Shown piece after piece: positions 35,851 to 44,614 of a DNA stretch of 64,000 bases. The stretch comes from JAXMAF01 sp046350555 (GTDB lineage Bacteria; Planctomycetota; Phycisphaerae; Phycisphaerales; SM1A02). Numbering within the stretch: the stretch's first letter is position 1; the number at the start of each line of letters is the position of its first letter. A program made the position numbers and the translations under genes. The notes under the pieces were generated by a model. That model worked only from the letters and a program-made list of their open reading frames with translations. It was not told the origin of the DNA and ran no database searches. The stretch is taken from NCBI GenBank assembly GCA_046350555.1, contig JAXMAF010000014.1:1-64000 (forward strand), read 5' to 3'.

Positions 35851-36646
35851 ACGGTGTTTCGCCTCGCAGCCGGCGGGCGATGTCGGCCAGCAGGCGTCGA
35901 TCGTGGAACGCGAGCACATGCGCCGGCTCCAGCGGCGGGTCGGGCACCCAGAACGCGACCATTCCCGGCGGTGCGCAATTCGCCGTGCCGACCAGGCGAT
36001 CGCCCGCGTGCACGTAGCAGATGCTTCGTAGTCGGAGGTCGGCAGGGCTGCGTCGAGCCGCTTGAGGAACGCCGACCCCGGCGCCATGTCGCGCTCGAGC
36101 GGATCGCTGCTGTCGGCGCTTGCGAGTTCAAGGCCGCGGTGAGGGGCCGAGATTGTCATCAAGCGCGCGATCCGGAGCCGGGTGTCGGCATGGGGGACGT
36201 CGATGACTCCGGCCAGCGCGCATCGCGCGCACCAGCCCGCCCATCGAGTTGGTGACCACGTCGACTTCCATCGTCTCGAACCGGCCAGCACCCGCGGACG
36301 ATCGATCCGGCAGCGCCTCCAGCACCGCAGCGATCACGCGCTCGCGGCACTCGTCGAATGTGTGGCAGCCTCCAAACGCGACCTTGAACACCGGACCGCC
36401 TGTGGTGGTGGGCTTGACCACCTCGAGAATCTGGTCGGCGGCGACACCGGGATCAAGGTAACCACCCAGCACGACCAGCGGCCGTTCAAGGGGCTGCGGC
36501 GACTCCGTCATCTGGGCGATCGACTTGTTGGCGTCACCTTCGGTGAGCGGAAACGACGGATTGATCGGCGGCGCGGAGCATCCGGCCACGGCGAGGAGAA
36601 CGGCGCACAGTGCGCGCCCGGACCAACGATTCCCTGTCATCCGCAT
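35816..36646 (-). pseudogene. Lipase-like lipoprotein gene with two frameshifts
   Basis: Three consecutive frames on the minus strand together read as one alpha/beta hydrolase. Frame 1 from ATG 36646 (AAAGGAG upstream) gives a lipoprotein signal (LLAVAGC), PLVVLGGYLDPG and the nucleophile motif VVTNSMGGLVRA. After a shift near 36210, frame 2 gives LRIARLMTISAPHRGLELAS and GSAFLKRLDAALPTSDYEA. After a shift near 36030, frame 3 gives ICYVHAGDRLVGTANC, then a catalytic-His-like FHDRRLLADI and the stop at 35816. The order matches intact PGAP1-like/acetyltransferase-type lipases. The gene is thus either a recent pseudogene or has two sequence errors. It overlaps the convergent hydrolase gene's end. 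Confidence 0.75.
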
Positions 36647-37031
36647 TTCCGGCGTGCTCCTTTCGGACTTGTCGGGCGCTTGTGTGGCATCCATGACGCA
36701 CTCGAGACGTTCGGATCCTTCGTGCCGGCAGCAGCCCTCCCGGCCATGCGGCACACTCCGCGCCAGACGGCGCAGTGGACGATGAACGCATCGGTGTACT
36801 TCCGCCGCGGCGACCGATTCAGGTGGCGAGATTGCGCATCGCGGCGCGGCTTCGACGACATGCCCGGTCGAGGCGGCGATACGCTCGCCCGCAACTGGAT
36901 CGAGCCGCCGATCCACCCGAGGCGGACGACCTTCGATCAGCGCGGGCGACCCGGCCCACCTGGGAATCCATGCGACATCGCGCCACGAGCCACATCAACG
37001 TCGGAGCCGCTGGCTCGCTCACGCCATTCTC
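36647..37031. other. Gene-free region between divergent genes
   Basis: About 385 bp upstream of both the broken lipase gene and the small lipoprotein gene. It contains the AAAGGAG ribosome binding site of the former (near 36660) and otherwise nothing I can support. Confidence 0.5.
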
Positions 37032-37427
37032 ATGCCGCTCGCACTCTTCGGAGCCGCCTGCACGTCGAGCGTGTATCGCGGAGAGAGCGCAGCGCCCTCT
37101 CCGCAGGTCGAGGTGTTCCACTCCGAGAGCCAGGTCGCCCGACCGTACCAGGTCATGGGAACGATCACGACCAACGCCCCGGCATTCATGTCCGAGGCGT
37201 CGATCGAAATGGAGCTCGTGAACCAAGCGAAGCACCGCGGCGCCGACGCGATCGTCGTCGACTCCGTCAGGATTGAGACGGTTGGCTTCCGCACGACGGA
37301 TCCTGCCGGTGGCATGGAGACGTACACCAACGCCAAGGACACCGCGGGCGACACGGCCGCCGACGCGAAGCGCGTTCCCATCCAGGAGAAGGCCGCGTCC
37401 GCCCGCCTGCTCCGGTACACCGGCTGA
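37032..37427 (+). CDS. Small lipoprotein, unknown
   Basis: A 131-residue protein with a very short N-terminal signal (MPLALFGAACTSSVY) containing a lipobox-like FGAAC. The signal is shorter than usual, so the true start may lie upstream at an unusual codon; no ribosome binding site is evident. The mature part reads VARPYQVMGTITTNAP and then QAKHRGADAIVVDSVRIE, a pattern shared with YbjQ/RcsF-like or DUF4156 small lipoproteins in which 'GADAI' follows a helix. It lies six bases before the next lipoprotein gene and is probably co-transcribed with it. Function unknown. Confidence 0.6.
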   Translation: MPLALFGAACTSSVYRGESAAPSPQVEVFHSESQVARPYQVMGTITTNAPAFMSEASIEMELVNQAKHRGADAIVVDSVRIETVGFRTTDPAGGMETYTNAKDTAGDTAADAKRVPIQEKAASARLLRYTG

Positions 37428-37433
37428 CCAGGC

Positions 37434-38897
37434 GTGAAACGTCCACCGCACATCGCGTCGACTTTGTCGAATTGGGCATCGGCCGGAGCGATCGGTCTCG
37501 CGGCGCTCGCGTGCGTCGCGTGCAGCACGACCACCCGCGGTCCCATTCCGACCGATGCCGAGTCGGCGCGTGCGAGGGACGAGGCCAAGGGAGCGAGGTC
37601 GGTCGCCCTCCAGGCGGAGGTGACGGGCTTCGCCGACACCTACATCGCCTTGACGGCGCAGGCCGCCGACAACCTGGCGATCGCCGATCCGTCGATCGGC
37701 CGGCGCGTGCTGGCGCTGCGGCTGAAGATACAGGGCGCCGAGGCAGTCGTGGAGATGGCGACGGGACCCAACCCCAAGGTCGCGCTGCTCGACCTTGCCG
37801 TGATGGTTTCCATCCAGAGGCAGGTGTGGCACGACTACTGGGAGCCGGTGCGCTTCAAGAAGGACGCTCTCAACTTCGTCGACGCGTTGGAGCGACTGGA
37901 GCGCGAGATCTGGGACATCGCCAAGGAGCATCTTGACCCCCAGGCGGTGAACGATCTCCGCACCCTGACCGGCGAGATCCGCAAGCAGTACTCGACGCAG
38001 GTCTTCGTGGCCAACATCCGCGCCAGCCGGATCGCCCGCGATTCGTCCGAAGTGGCGTCCGCCGTCCAGGCGCCGCCGTCACTGCTGGCGGTCATCGGCC
38101 TGGATCCGCTCGCGGGTCTCAGTCCGGCCGTGGCGGAGGTGACGCAGACGCGGTTGCTTGCGGAGCGGATGTTCTTCTTTGCCCAGAAAGCGACCACGCT
38201 GGCAGGGTGGCGGGCCGAGCTGGTGATTGCCGAGACGTTGGCGACCCCCGAGTCGCAGGGCGTGCTGGCGAACATGGACGAGGCGGTCAAGACCGCGACC
38301 CGGCTGGGCGATGTCGCCGCGGCGCTGCCGACGACGATCTCGAGCGAGCGTGATACTGCCTTGCGCCAGGCCGACGAGCTGGTGTCCAACGAAGTGGGGC
38401 GCTTGGCCGTCATCCTCTCCAATGAGCGGTCGGCGCTGCTCGACGGCGTGGCCGCTGAACGCGACGCCCTGCTGAATGCCTTCGATGAACGGCACGCCGA
38501 GGCCATTGCCGTGCTGAAGGAGCTGCACGCCACGATCGGCGCCGCCAACGAATTGGGCGGCACCCTCGATGGGCTGATGGACGAGGTCGCGAAGCTGTCT
38601 GCGCCGACGCCAGGCGCGGTGCCGGGCCGCCCGTTCGACATCACCGAGTACCAGGGGACGCTGGGCGCCGCGACCGAGACGTTGCGCGAGCTCAACACCG
38701 CGCTCCGCGGCGCCGACGAACTGCTCGGCTCGACGCAGGTCGCCGAGGGCGAGCGCTTCGTCGGATCCACCATCGCCGATCTCGAGCGACGCGCGATCCG
38801 CGTTGCGGTGATCGCGGCGGCCGCGTTCGGCGCGGCGCTGCTGGTGGCATTGTCGGGGGCGATCGTTGTGCGGCGCGTTCTTGGCGCGAAGGCGTAG
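37434..38897 (+). CDS. Coiled-coil lipoprotein with C-terminal membrane helix
   Basis: A 487-residue protein from GTG 37434. It begins with a lipoprotein signal (GAIGLAALACVACSTTT) and ends with a membrane helix (VAVIAAAAFGAALLVALSGAIV) and a basic tail. The long middle is nearly all helix, rich in Ala, Glu, Leu and Arg, with FVDALERLEREIWDIAKEH and a probable coiled coil around SNERSALLDGVAAERDALLNAFDERHAEAIAVL. Anchoring at both ends suggests a span or hairpin across the periplasm. It follows a small lipoprotein gene by six bases. I do not recognise a family; no enzyme motif is present. Confidence 0.75.
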   Translation: MKRPPHIASTLSNWASAGAIGLAALACVACSTTTRGPIPTDAESARARDEAKGARSVALQAEVTGFADTYIALTAQAADNLAIADPSIGRRVLALRLKIQGAEAVVEMATGPNPKVALLDLAVMVSIQRQVWHDYWEPVRFKKDALNFVDALERLEREIWDIAKEHLDPQAVNDLRTLTGEIRKQYSTQVFVANIRASRIARDSSEVASAVQAPPSLLAVIGLDPLAGLSPAVAEVTQTRLLAERMFFFAQKATTLAGWRAELVIAETLATPESQGVLANMDEAVKTATRLGDVAAALPTTISSERDTALRQADELVSNEVGRLAVILSNERSALLDGVAAERDALLNAFDERHAEAIAVLKELHATIGAANELGGTLDGLMDEVAKLSAPTPGAVPGRPFDITEYQGTLGAATETLRELNTALRGADELLGSTQVAEGERFVGSTIADLERRAIRVAVIAAAAFGAALLVALSGAIVVRRVLGAKA

Positions 38898-38975
38898 TGC
38901 GCAGCCCTGCGTGAACTTGCGGACTGGGTGAGGGCGATCGGGGATTGGGGATTCGGCTCGCCGGCACGACCCCGA

Positions 38976-40001
38976 TCACACCGCGGCCCTGACGTCGCGC
39001 CGCCGCCGTTGGGCTCGTCGCAGCGTCGCAGCGGGCGATTCGCCGAACGAGCGGCGGTACGCGGCGGCGAGGTGACCTGCATGGCAGAACCCGGTTCGGA
39101 ACGCGACTTCCTCGACGGTGACCGCAGGGCCCGGGCCCTCCAGGAGCCCTCGCGCCTCGCGCAGCCGGCATCGACGCACAAACTCCAGTGGCGCCATGCC
39201 GCACTGCCGCTTGAAGGTGGTCTGGAGCGCTCGGGCGCCGCACTGCGCCGCGCCGACGAGGTGTTCCAGGCGGATCTCCTCTCCGAGATGATCGAGCACA
39301 TAGGCGCTGACGGCACGGACTCGTGCGGCCGCCGACATCGCCTCCGAGTCGGCCACCGATCGGCCATACGTGTGCGGCTGGAACTCCAGCAGGAGATCGA
39401 CAAGACCCGCCTCGAGCGTCGCGGCGACAGCGCTGCCCGGCTCGACGAAGCCGTGGTCCAGCGCGTCGACGATCACCAGGACGTACCGGCACACGTCCAT
39501 CGTCGCCGCGCCCAGTGCAGGCACGAACTCCAGCGGGCGCGTCGGCTCGCGACCGAGGCGGGCCGCAAGCCTTGCGTTGACCAGCCGGCGGTCGAGGGCG
39601 AGGCTCAGCACCCATCCCGGGCCGGAATCTCGCTGCGCCCGCGTCGGTGGGGACACCACGACGCCGCTCCACGGCCGCAAGCGCACCACGGCGGAATCGA
39701 GCGACATGGTGGCCTGCCCCGCGAGCTGGACCTGGAGCAGGTATGCATGGCCTTCGTCCAGCTCGGCCTCCACGACCATGCGGCGCGGCGATCCGAGGAT
39801 CCCAAGCTCGACGCAATCGAGTCGCGCGCGGCGCAGGTCGATTCGGGACGGCTGTCCGTCGGGAAACCTGCGGCGCAAAGGAGTGCCGCCAGCGGTGCCG
39901 GCCAGATGCGCCGAGAGCGACTCGACGTCGTCGACGACGGGCGATCGGAATCCCCGGAGCATGCTGGCGGGGTCGCGCGCGATCGTCTTCTGCACTGGCA
40001 T
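38976..40001 (-). CDS. AraC-type transcriptional regulator (locus 2)
   Basis: A 341-residue regulator closely similar to the one at 32521-33516: a cupin-like sensor part (VELGILGSPRRMVVEAELDE, SLDSAVVRLRPWSGVVVSPP) and a C-terminal AraC domain (IRLEHLVGAAQCGARALQTTFKRQCG, then VEEVAFRTGFCHAGHLAAAYRRSFGESPAAT). I start at ATG 40001; ATGs further upstream (40037 and beyond) are possible, and no ribosome binding site decides. It diverges from a broken secreted-protein gene at 40177, mirroring the arrangement of the other AraC locus. The duplicate pair suggests a conserved regulator/secreted-protein module. Confidence 0.85.
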   Translation of the reverse strand: MPVQKTIARDPASMLRGFRSPVVDDVESLSAHLAGTAGGTPLRRRFPDGQPSRIDLRRARLDCVELGILGSPRRMVVEAELDEGHAYLLQVQLAGQATMSLDSAVVRLRPWSGVVVSPPTRAQRDSGPGWVLSLALDRRLVNARLAARLGREPTRPLEFVPALGAATMDVCRYVLVIVDALDHGFVEPGSAVAATLEAGLVDLLLEFQPHTYGRSVADSEAMSAAARVRAVSAYVLDHLGEEIRLEHLVGAAQCGARALQTTFKRQCGMAPLEFVRRCRLREARGLLEGPGPAVTVEEVAFRTGFCHAGHLAAAYRRSFGESPAATLRRAQRRRRDVRAAV

Positions 40002-40176
40002 CTGTGATGCTACGGATGCCTTGGCGATGCCATGCATCACCACGGCCGAAGGTCGACCGCCGAGACACGGCGCGGGTTCCATGGCGCACACGAATGCGCA
40101 GGGGATCGTGCGTATCCATGCCGCGCCTTCACCATCGTGCAAGGTACCGTTCGCTCCTCGTCTGCCGTGGCGGAGG

Positions 40177-40610
40177 ATGACCGCGTCATCCTCGGCAACG
40201 GCGTCCGATCGGGTCGTCTTCCCGCAACCGCCTGTCGACGGTACACCGTCCTACAACCACCACACCGGAGATTCCATCAAGGCGCACGACTTCGCGCTCG
40301 CTGGCGACATTGGCACGATCACCGGCGTGCGCTGGTGGGGCGCGTACGACGATGCACCCGGCGCGGACTTCTTCAGCATCCGACTTCACGCCGACGCGCG
40401 CGGCGCTCCCGCCGCCGAGCCGTTCCAGGTCTTGGGTCCGGTGAATCTCGTACGTGAGCAACTGAACTCCACGACGACATCGGGTCGCCGATGCACCGGT
40501 ACGACGGGGAGTTCGCCAATCCGCAGTTCCTTGCGCCCGGCACGACGTTCTATGTCTCGATCGTCTACTCGGGCAGCAAGAGCCCGACTCGCAGGGCTGG
40601 AGGATCGAAG
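40177..40610 (+). pseudogene. Broken gene for secreted beta protein
   Basis: Two frames together resemble the beta domain of planctomycete secreted proteins. The first, from an ATG with CGGAGG directly before it, reads PSYNHHTGDSIKAHDFALAG, then GVRWWGAYDDAPGADFFSIR and AEPFQVLGPVNLVRE. After a shift near 40460-40480, the second continues HDDIGSPMHRYDGEFANPQF and APGTTFYVSIVYSGSKSP before similarity is lost. No signal peptide is visible at the start, so the N-terminus is also damaged or missing. It diverges from the AraC-type gene of locus 2. Intact relatives of this type end with a sorting or dockerin-like domain, absent here. Confidence 0.6.
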
Positions 40611-40686
40611 CGCCACGCACGGCGGGGGCGCACCGCGCCGGGCGGGGATCGTCGTTCCACCCGCCCGGCGCCTCCGCCGATCCGTC

Positions 40687-41487
40687 TCATGGCAGCGCGT
40701 CGCCGACGCGCATCCCCGCCTGGAGGTCGGTCAGGTGCCGCTCGTTCACCAGGATCGATCCGCTGCGCGGGCGGTCGAGGTCGATCACCACGTGGATCGT
40801 CGCCGCGACCGTGAGCACCAGGACGCCCCGCACGAGCGTGTGACGGCCGTTGCCGAAGCCGCAGGCGTATCCCATCATCCCCAGCGCCGCGAAGGCGACG
40901 AGGTAGAGCAGCCAGAGGATGATCTCGGGCACCTGGTTCTCCATGCTCGCGGCGCGCCGAGCATGGTCGCTGATGATGTCGTTAAGCGACGACACGTAGA
41001 ACCCCGTCCGCACCTCGTCCGACGTGACCTGGGCGATGGTGACCGCGTCCGCCCAAAGTGAATCGAGGATCGCGTCGGCGCGCCGCTCCGCCGCGGTGAT
41101 CGAAGCGTCGTCCTCGCCGGCGCGGAGGTGCTCAATTCGGGCGTCCACATAGTCGCGCAGCATGCGAGCAGCCGAATCGCGATGCTCGGGCGCCAGCAGT
41201 TGCGAGCGCGCGTAGGCCGTGCGGATGGCATCGACCTCCTCGATGGCGACCATTCGGCGCGACTCGAATCGGTTGACGGCCATCGCGAACGCGAAGCCAA
41301 GCAGCAATGCCAGCAGCCCGAGGAGCGACGTCGCGATGGTCGTCACCTGGGCCTGGGTGGGCTGGTCGAGGCGCAAGCGCATGTGCCGCCCGAGGACGAG
41401 GCCGACCTGGGTGACGCCGTACAGCACGACGGCGCTCACGGCGAATATGGGCCACAGCCCGACGTGGTGAAGCAGCTGGCCGAACAT
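40687..41487 (-). CDS. DUF4239 membrane protein
   Basis: A 266-residue membrane protein with two helices at the N-terminus (WPIFAVSAVVLYGVTQVGLVL and IATSLLGLLALLLGFAFAMAVNRF) and two near the C-terminus (IILWLLYLVAFAALGMMGYACG and LVRGVLVLTVAATIHVVIDLD). Between them lies a cytoplasmic helical segment with AMAVNRFESRRMVAIEEVDAI, the DUF4239 signature. The pattern ATLLGLLLGFAxSMAxxRFexRR is diagnostic of the family, which is bestrophin-like but of unknown function. DLDRPRSGSI near the end is also typical. It starts at ATG 41487 and is a single gene. Confidence 0.85.
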   Translation of the reverse strand: MFGQLLHHVGLWPIFAVSAVVLYGVTQVGLVLGRHMRLRLDQPTQAQVTTIATSLLGLLALLLGFAFAMAVNRFESRRMVAIEEVDAIRTAYARSQLLAPEHRDSAARMLRDYVDARIEHLRAGEDDASITAAERRADAILDSLWADAVTIAQVTSDEVRTGFYVSSLNDIISDHARRAASMENQVPEIILWLLYLVAFAALGMMGYACGFGNGRHTLVRGVLVLTVAATIHVVIDLDRPRSGSILVNERHLTDLQAGMRVGDALP

Positions 41488-41589
41488 GATCGCGGATTGT
41501 CGCCGAAGCCGGCCGACTCTGCCCCCGGGCGTCGTCGTCGAGCGTCAGATGGTCGATGGCGATGTCGGCCTCGATCGTCGTCGGAGAAC

Positions 41590-41648
41590 AGGTGTCGGGA
41601 TTCGTTTCCTTGCCGGGGCTGCGGGTCAGGAAGTGAATCCTGACACCT
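41590..41648. repeat. REP-like inverted repeat
   Basis: AGGTGTCGGGATTCGTTTCCT pairs with AGGAAGTGAATCCTGACACCT, 21-base arms with three mismatches, all of the kind that allow G-T pairing, and a 17-base loop. The GTGTCRGGATTCGTTT sequence resembles palindromes mobilised by REP-associated (TnpA-Y1) transposases; no transposase gene is present in this window. Confidence 0.65.
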
Positions 41649-41861
41649 TTTCCTCTCTCGCATCGGCCGCGGCGCTGGGCGCCTCGCCAACTTTGTCGCG
41701 TTCGACCAGTTCGGCCAAGGTGGTCGTGGTGCCAAGCGCCTAACCCACGGATGAGCCATGTGTTGCGGCAGGTCACGCGATGGCTGCGCGACGCGCGGCG
41801 CTCAGCGGCGACTCTGGAGCCGTCGTCGCCATCCCCGTCCGTCTCGGATGCACGGTGCCTG

Positions 41862-42010
41862 GCCCGAAGGGGCGTGTGCCAATCGCCGAAGGGCGGCATT
41901 TGCGTGTTCGCGCGGCCAGGAAGTCGGAGAGATCCGCGGTGCGGCAACGCGACCTACGCATCCTTCAAGTCGTGGCCGAAGTGCCGCCATCATGCGTGGC
42001 CGACGTGTCC
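41862..42010 (+). repeat. Dispersed repeat R2, copy 1 (short form)
   Basis: About 149 bp matching the 3' two-thirds of the copies at 48190-48425 and 50843-51080, from CCCGAAGGGGCG to GCCGCCATCATGCGTGGCC. It lacks the 5' 90 bp of those copies. It lies in an intergenic region upstream of a dockerin protein gene. Confidence 0.85.
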
Positions 42011-42148
42011 CTGCAACTGCGAAGATACGTCGGGCGATGAGCGACGGCGGATAGGTGTGGCCATCTTCGGCCTGCTGCAATCCATGCAGACCGCGCCGTC
42101 GCGCCGTCATCATGCGGGACACGTTCGCCTCGAACCACCGGAACCCCC

Positions 42149-43039
42149 ATGCAGCCCACAACCACCCATCGGCTTCTGACCGCCACCACGTCGTTGCTCA
42201 TCGCCGCGTCCGCCTTCGCGCAGGATCCATTCGCCTACGAGGGATTCCAATACGGCTCCACGCCCAACATGCAGTTCGCCAACGGCGGCGTCGGCTGGTC
42301 GTCGAAGTGGAACAAGCTGAGTTCGATCCCCACCGGCGTGGTCGGTCCCGGGCTGACGTGGCCGGGGCTCGTCACCAACGGCAACTGTGCGATCACGCCG
42401 GGCTATCCCTCCGCCGACTTCACGCTCTACACCCGCGCCTTGGCGCCGTACGCGGCGATGAACGACACGATCTACGTCTCGTTCCTGATGGAACCCGAGG
42501 CTGGCTTCGGCCAAGGTGGCGGACTCTCCTTCACGGCCACGCCCCAGATCATCGTCGGCGCATCGCTCGGCAAGTCGCTCTACGGACTCACGATTCCGTT
42601 CGTGTCGAGCAACAACTCGAACGTCCCCGTCGTTCAGTTCGAGACGGCGCTCCTTGTCACGCGGATCGTGGCCAACGGCGACGGAACAGCGACGTACTCG
42701 CTCTTCGTCAATCCGACCATGGGCCAGCCTCAGCCGGTCACGCCCTCGTGCGAGATGACCATCGCCGGCGGGCTGCCTCCGATCGTGACGCTCGTGAACG
42801 ATGGCGGCTTCGCGACCGACGAGATCCGCTTCGGCCCCACGTGGTCGAGCGTCCTGCCGTCGACGATTCCTCCGTCGTGTCCGGCCGATCTCGATGGCAA
42901 TGGCACGGTCGATGGCGCCGACCTCGGCATGCTCCTCGCCAACTGGGGCGCCGCCGCGAGCGCCGCCGATCTCAACGGCGACGGCGCCGTTGACGGCGCC
43001 GACCTCGGTGTCCTGCTCGCAAGCTGGGGGCCGTGCTGA
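42149..43039 (+). CDS. Secreted dockerin-domain protein
   Basis: A 296-residue exported protein. A signal peptide ends at SAFA-QDP. The mature part starts FAYEGFQYGSTPNMQF, like other planctomycete proteins with a concanavalin-like or PEP-CTERM-associated beta domain, and contains VSFLMEPEAGFGQGGGLSF and DEIRFGPTWSSVLP. It ends in two dockerin-like units (ADLDGNGTVDGADLGMLLA and ADLNGDGAVDGADLGVLLA). The terminal Cys of the second unit (WGPC) is typical. Function unknown; surface anchoring or assembly through the dockerin-like end is inferred. R2 repeat copy 1 lies about 140 bp upstream. It is convergent with the histidine kinase gene. Confidence 0.87.
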   Translation: MQPTTTHRLLTATTSLLIAASAFAQDPFAYEGFQYGSTPNMQFANGGVGWSSKWNKLSSIPTGVVGPGLTWPGLVTNGNCAITPGYPSADFTLYTRALAPYAAMNDTIYVSFLMEPEAGFGQGGGLSFTATPQIIVGASLGKSLYGLTIPFVSSNNSNVPVVQFETALLVTRIVANGDGTATYSLFVNPTMGQPQPVTPSCEMTIAGGLPPIVTLVNDGGFATDEIRFGPTWSSVLPSTIPPSCPADLDGNGTVDGADLGMLLANWGAAASAADLNGDGAVDGADLGVLLASWGPC

Positions 43040-43078
43040 CGCGGTCGCGCAGCGGATGACGCCGCCGCTGGTCCGCGG

Positions 43079-44614
43079 TCACGCCTCGCTCGGTGGGCAC
43101 TTCAAATGGATGTCGACGGTCACGCGTCCGCCGCCTTCGGGGAAGTGTCTGAGTTCGAAGACCGCACCGCACGCGGCCAGGGCGGCGCGGGCGAGCGGGA
43201 TGCCCAGGCCAAGGTGCGACGAAGCCGTGCGGGCGGCATCGGGTCGCCAAAGCGGCTCGCCCAGGCGACCGGTGTCCGTGGCGGCGAGCGCGGTGGCCGC
43301 GTTGGAGATCCGCAGGATGACCGAAGAAGAAGTCTCCTCGACCCGCACCTCCACGGTCGAGGCCTGGTCGGCGTACTCCGCGGCATTGGCGATCAGGTTC
43401 GTCACGCCGAGCAACAGCAGACGCTCTTCCGCGAGCGCCGCTGCTTCCCCGGGCACGGCGCTCACGAAGTTCACGCGCCGAGCGCCCGCCGTCGGACGCG
43501 CCGCTTCGATCGCCGCACGCACAACCTCGGCAATCCGCACCGTCGTCGGGGCCGCCCGCTCGCGCCCCGACTCGATCCGCGCCAGGCGCAGGAGACCGCC
43601 GACAAGGTTGTCGAGCCGCTCGATGCTCGCCAGCGAACGTGTGATCACGCCGTGCGCCTCCTCGGCCGAGCGTGGGCGCGATGCCGCGACTTCCAGCAGC
43701 GCTCGAAGCTCGGCCACCGGTGTCCTCAGTTCGTGCGATGCGGCGGCCGTGAAGCGCTTCTCCCGCTGCATGGCCGCATCGATCCGGCCAAGCAGCTCGC
43801 CGAGCCGATCCTGGATCGGGGCGATCTCGGCCGGGAGGTCGGTCGCGTCGAGTCGAGGGCCGACATGGCCTGCGCCCAGATGGGCGACATCGATGGCGCT
43901 CACGCGCTGTGCAAGGATCCCCACGGGCGCGAGGCCACGGGCCAGCGACCAGCGCACGGCGACCGTCCCGACGACGACAAGAACGAGCCCCGCGCATGTC
44001 AGGCCGACGGCGAGGGCCTGCAGCGGATCATCGAGCGGCTCGCGCGAGACCGCCACGACAACGAGCACCTGCGGCGCGCCGTCCCTGCTTGCGGGCGCAG
44101 CCGAAGCGTCGCCGCCCGCCGCGCGGTCCACGCGGCCTTCCGCGCTTGCGCCATCGTGCTCCTCGGCAACGGGCGTGACACGCCGCGCCAACACCCGCAC
44201 ATCAACATGGTGCGGCAGCTCGGCGTTCCACGTTCCATCCAGCGTGGTCCCGGCTCCCCCCTGCACCACCAGCCGCGCGGTTCCCAGCGACGCGGAGCGC
44301 TCGATGAGCTGGTCCGGCAGACCATTCCCGATCTGCCACAGCTCGAAATACGCCGTTTGCCGGCGCTGGGCGGCGGCGCCTTCGCCCGGCGGGGAGAGGT
44401 ACTGGGGCGCCGTCGCGTCCTCGGCGTCGAACTCGACCTGGTCCCCTGACGCCCTGACGGCCGCCGCGAGCGCGTCGGCCCGCGCCGCCAGCGCGTCGTC
44501 CAGCCGGGCCGTGAGCGTGACCCTCACGAAGGCGTAGAGCCCAAGCCCGACCGCCGCGCCCAGCGGCACCAGCGTGACGAGCAGCATCGCCGTGAGGCGG
44601 GCGCGCAGCGTCAT
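43079..44614 (-). CDS. Sensor histidine kinase
   Basis: A 511-residue membrane sensor kinase. Two membrane helices (MLLVTLVPLGAAVGLGLYAF and LTCAGLVLVVVGTVAVRW) flank a periplasmic sensor domain of about 165 residues containing an Ala/Gly/Ser-rich insertion (AEGRVDRAAGGDASAAPA). Cytoplasmic parts are a HAMP-like linker, the dimerisation helix with the phosphorylated His in FTAAASHELRTPVAEL, and the ATPase domain with N-box NLIANAAEYA and G-box HLGLGIPLAR. The start abuts the response regulator stop, so the pair is translated together. It belongs to the OmpR/QseC-like class. The signal is unknown, but the operon also encodes PepSY and DUF347 proteins. Confidence 0.92.
   Translation of the reverse strand: MTLRARLTAMLLVTLVPLGAAVGLGLYAFVRVTLTARLDDALAARADALAAAVRASGDQVEFDAEDATAPQYLSPPGEGAAAQRRQTAYFELWQIGNGLPDQLIERSASLGTARLVVQGGAGTTLDGTWNAELPHHVDVRVLARRVTPVAEEHDGASAEGRVDRAAGGDASAAPASRDGAPQVLVVVAVSREPLDDPLQALAVGLTCAGLVLVVVGTVAVRWSLARGLAPVGILAQRVSAIDVAHLGAGHVGPRLDATDLPAEIAPIQDRLGELLGRIDAAMQREKRFTAAASHELRTPVAELRALLEVAASRPRSAEEAHGVITRSLASIERLDNLVGGLLRLARIESGRERAAPTTVRIAEVVRAAIEAARPTAGARRVNFVSAVPGEAAALAEERLLLLGVTNLIANAAEYADQASTVEVRVEETSSSVILRISNAATALAATDTGRLGEPLWRPDAARTASSHLGLGIPLARAALAACGAVFELRHFPEGGGRVTVDIHLKCPPSEA

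Larger units (their letters stand above)
41488..42148. other. Gene-free region with hairpin and R2 repeat
   Basis: About 660 bp. It holds the REP-like inverted repeat at 41590-41648 and R2 repeat copy 1 at 41862-42010. Several open frames cross it on both strands, but none has a start, bias or similarity to support it. The 3' end contains the promoter of the dockerin protein gene at 42149. Confidence 0.6.

Noticed and set aside
41738..41770. A GCCTAAC heptamer as one end of an integron attC site
   Set aside because: No GTTRRRY partner within the usual distance and no matching inner boxes.
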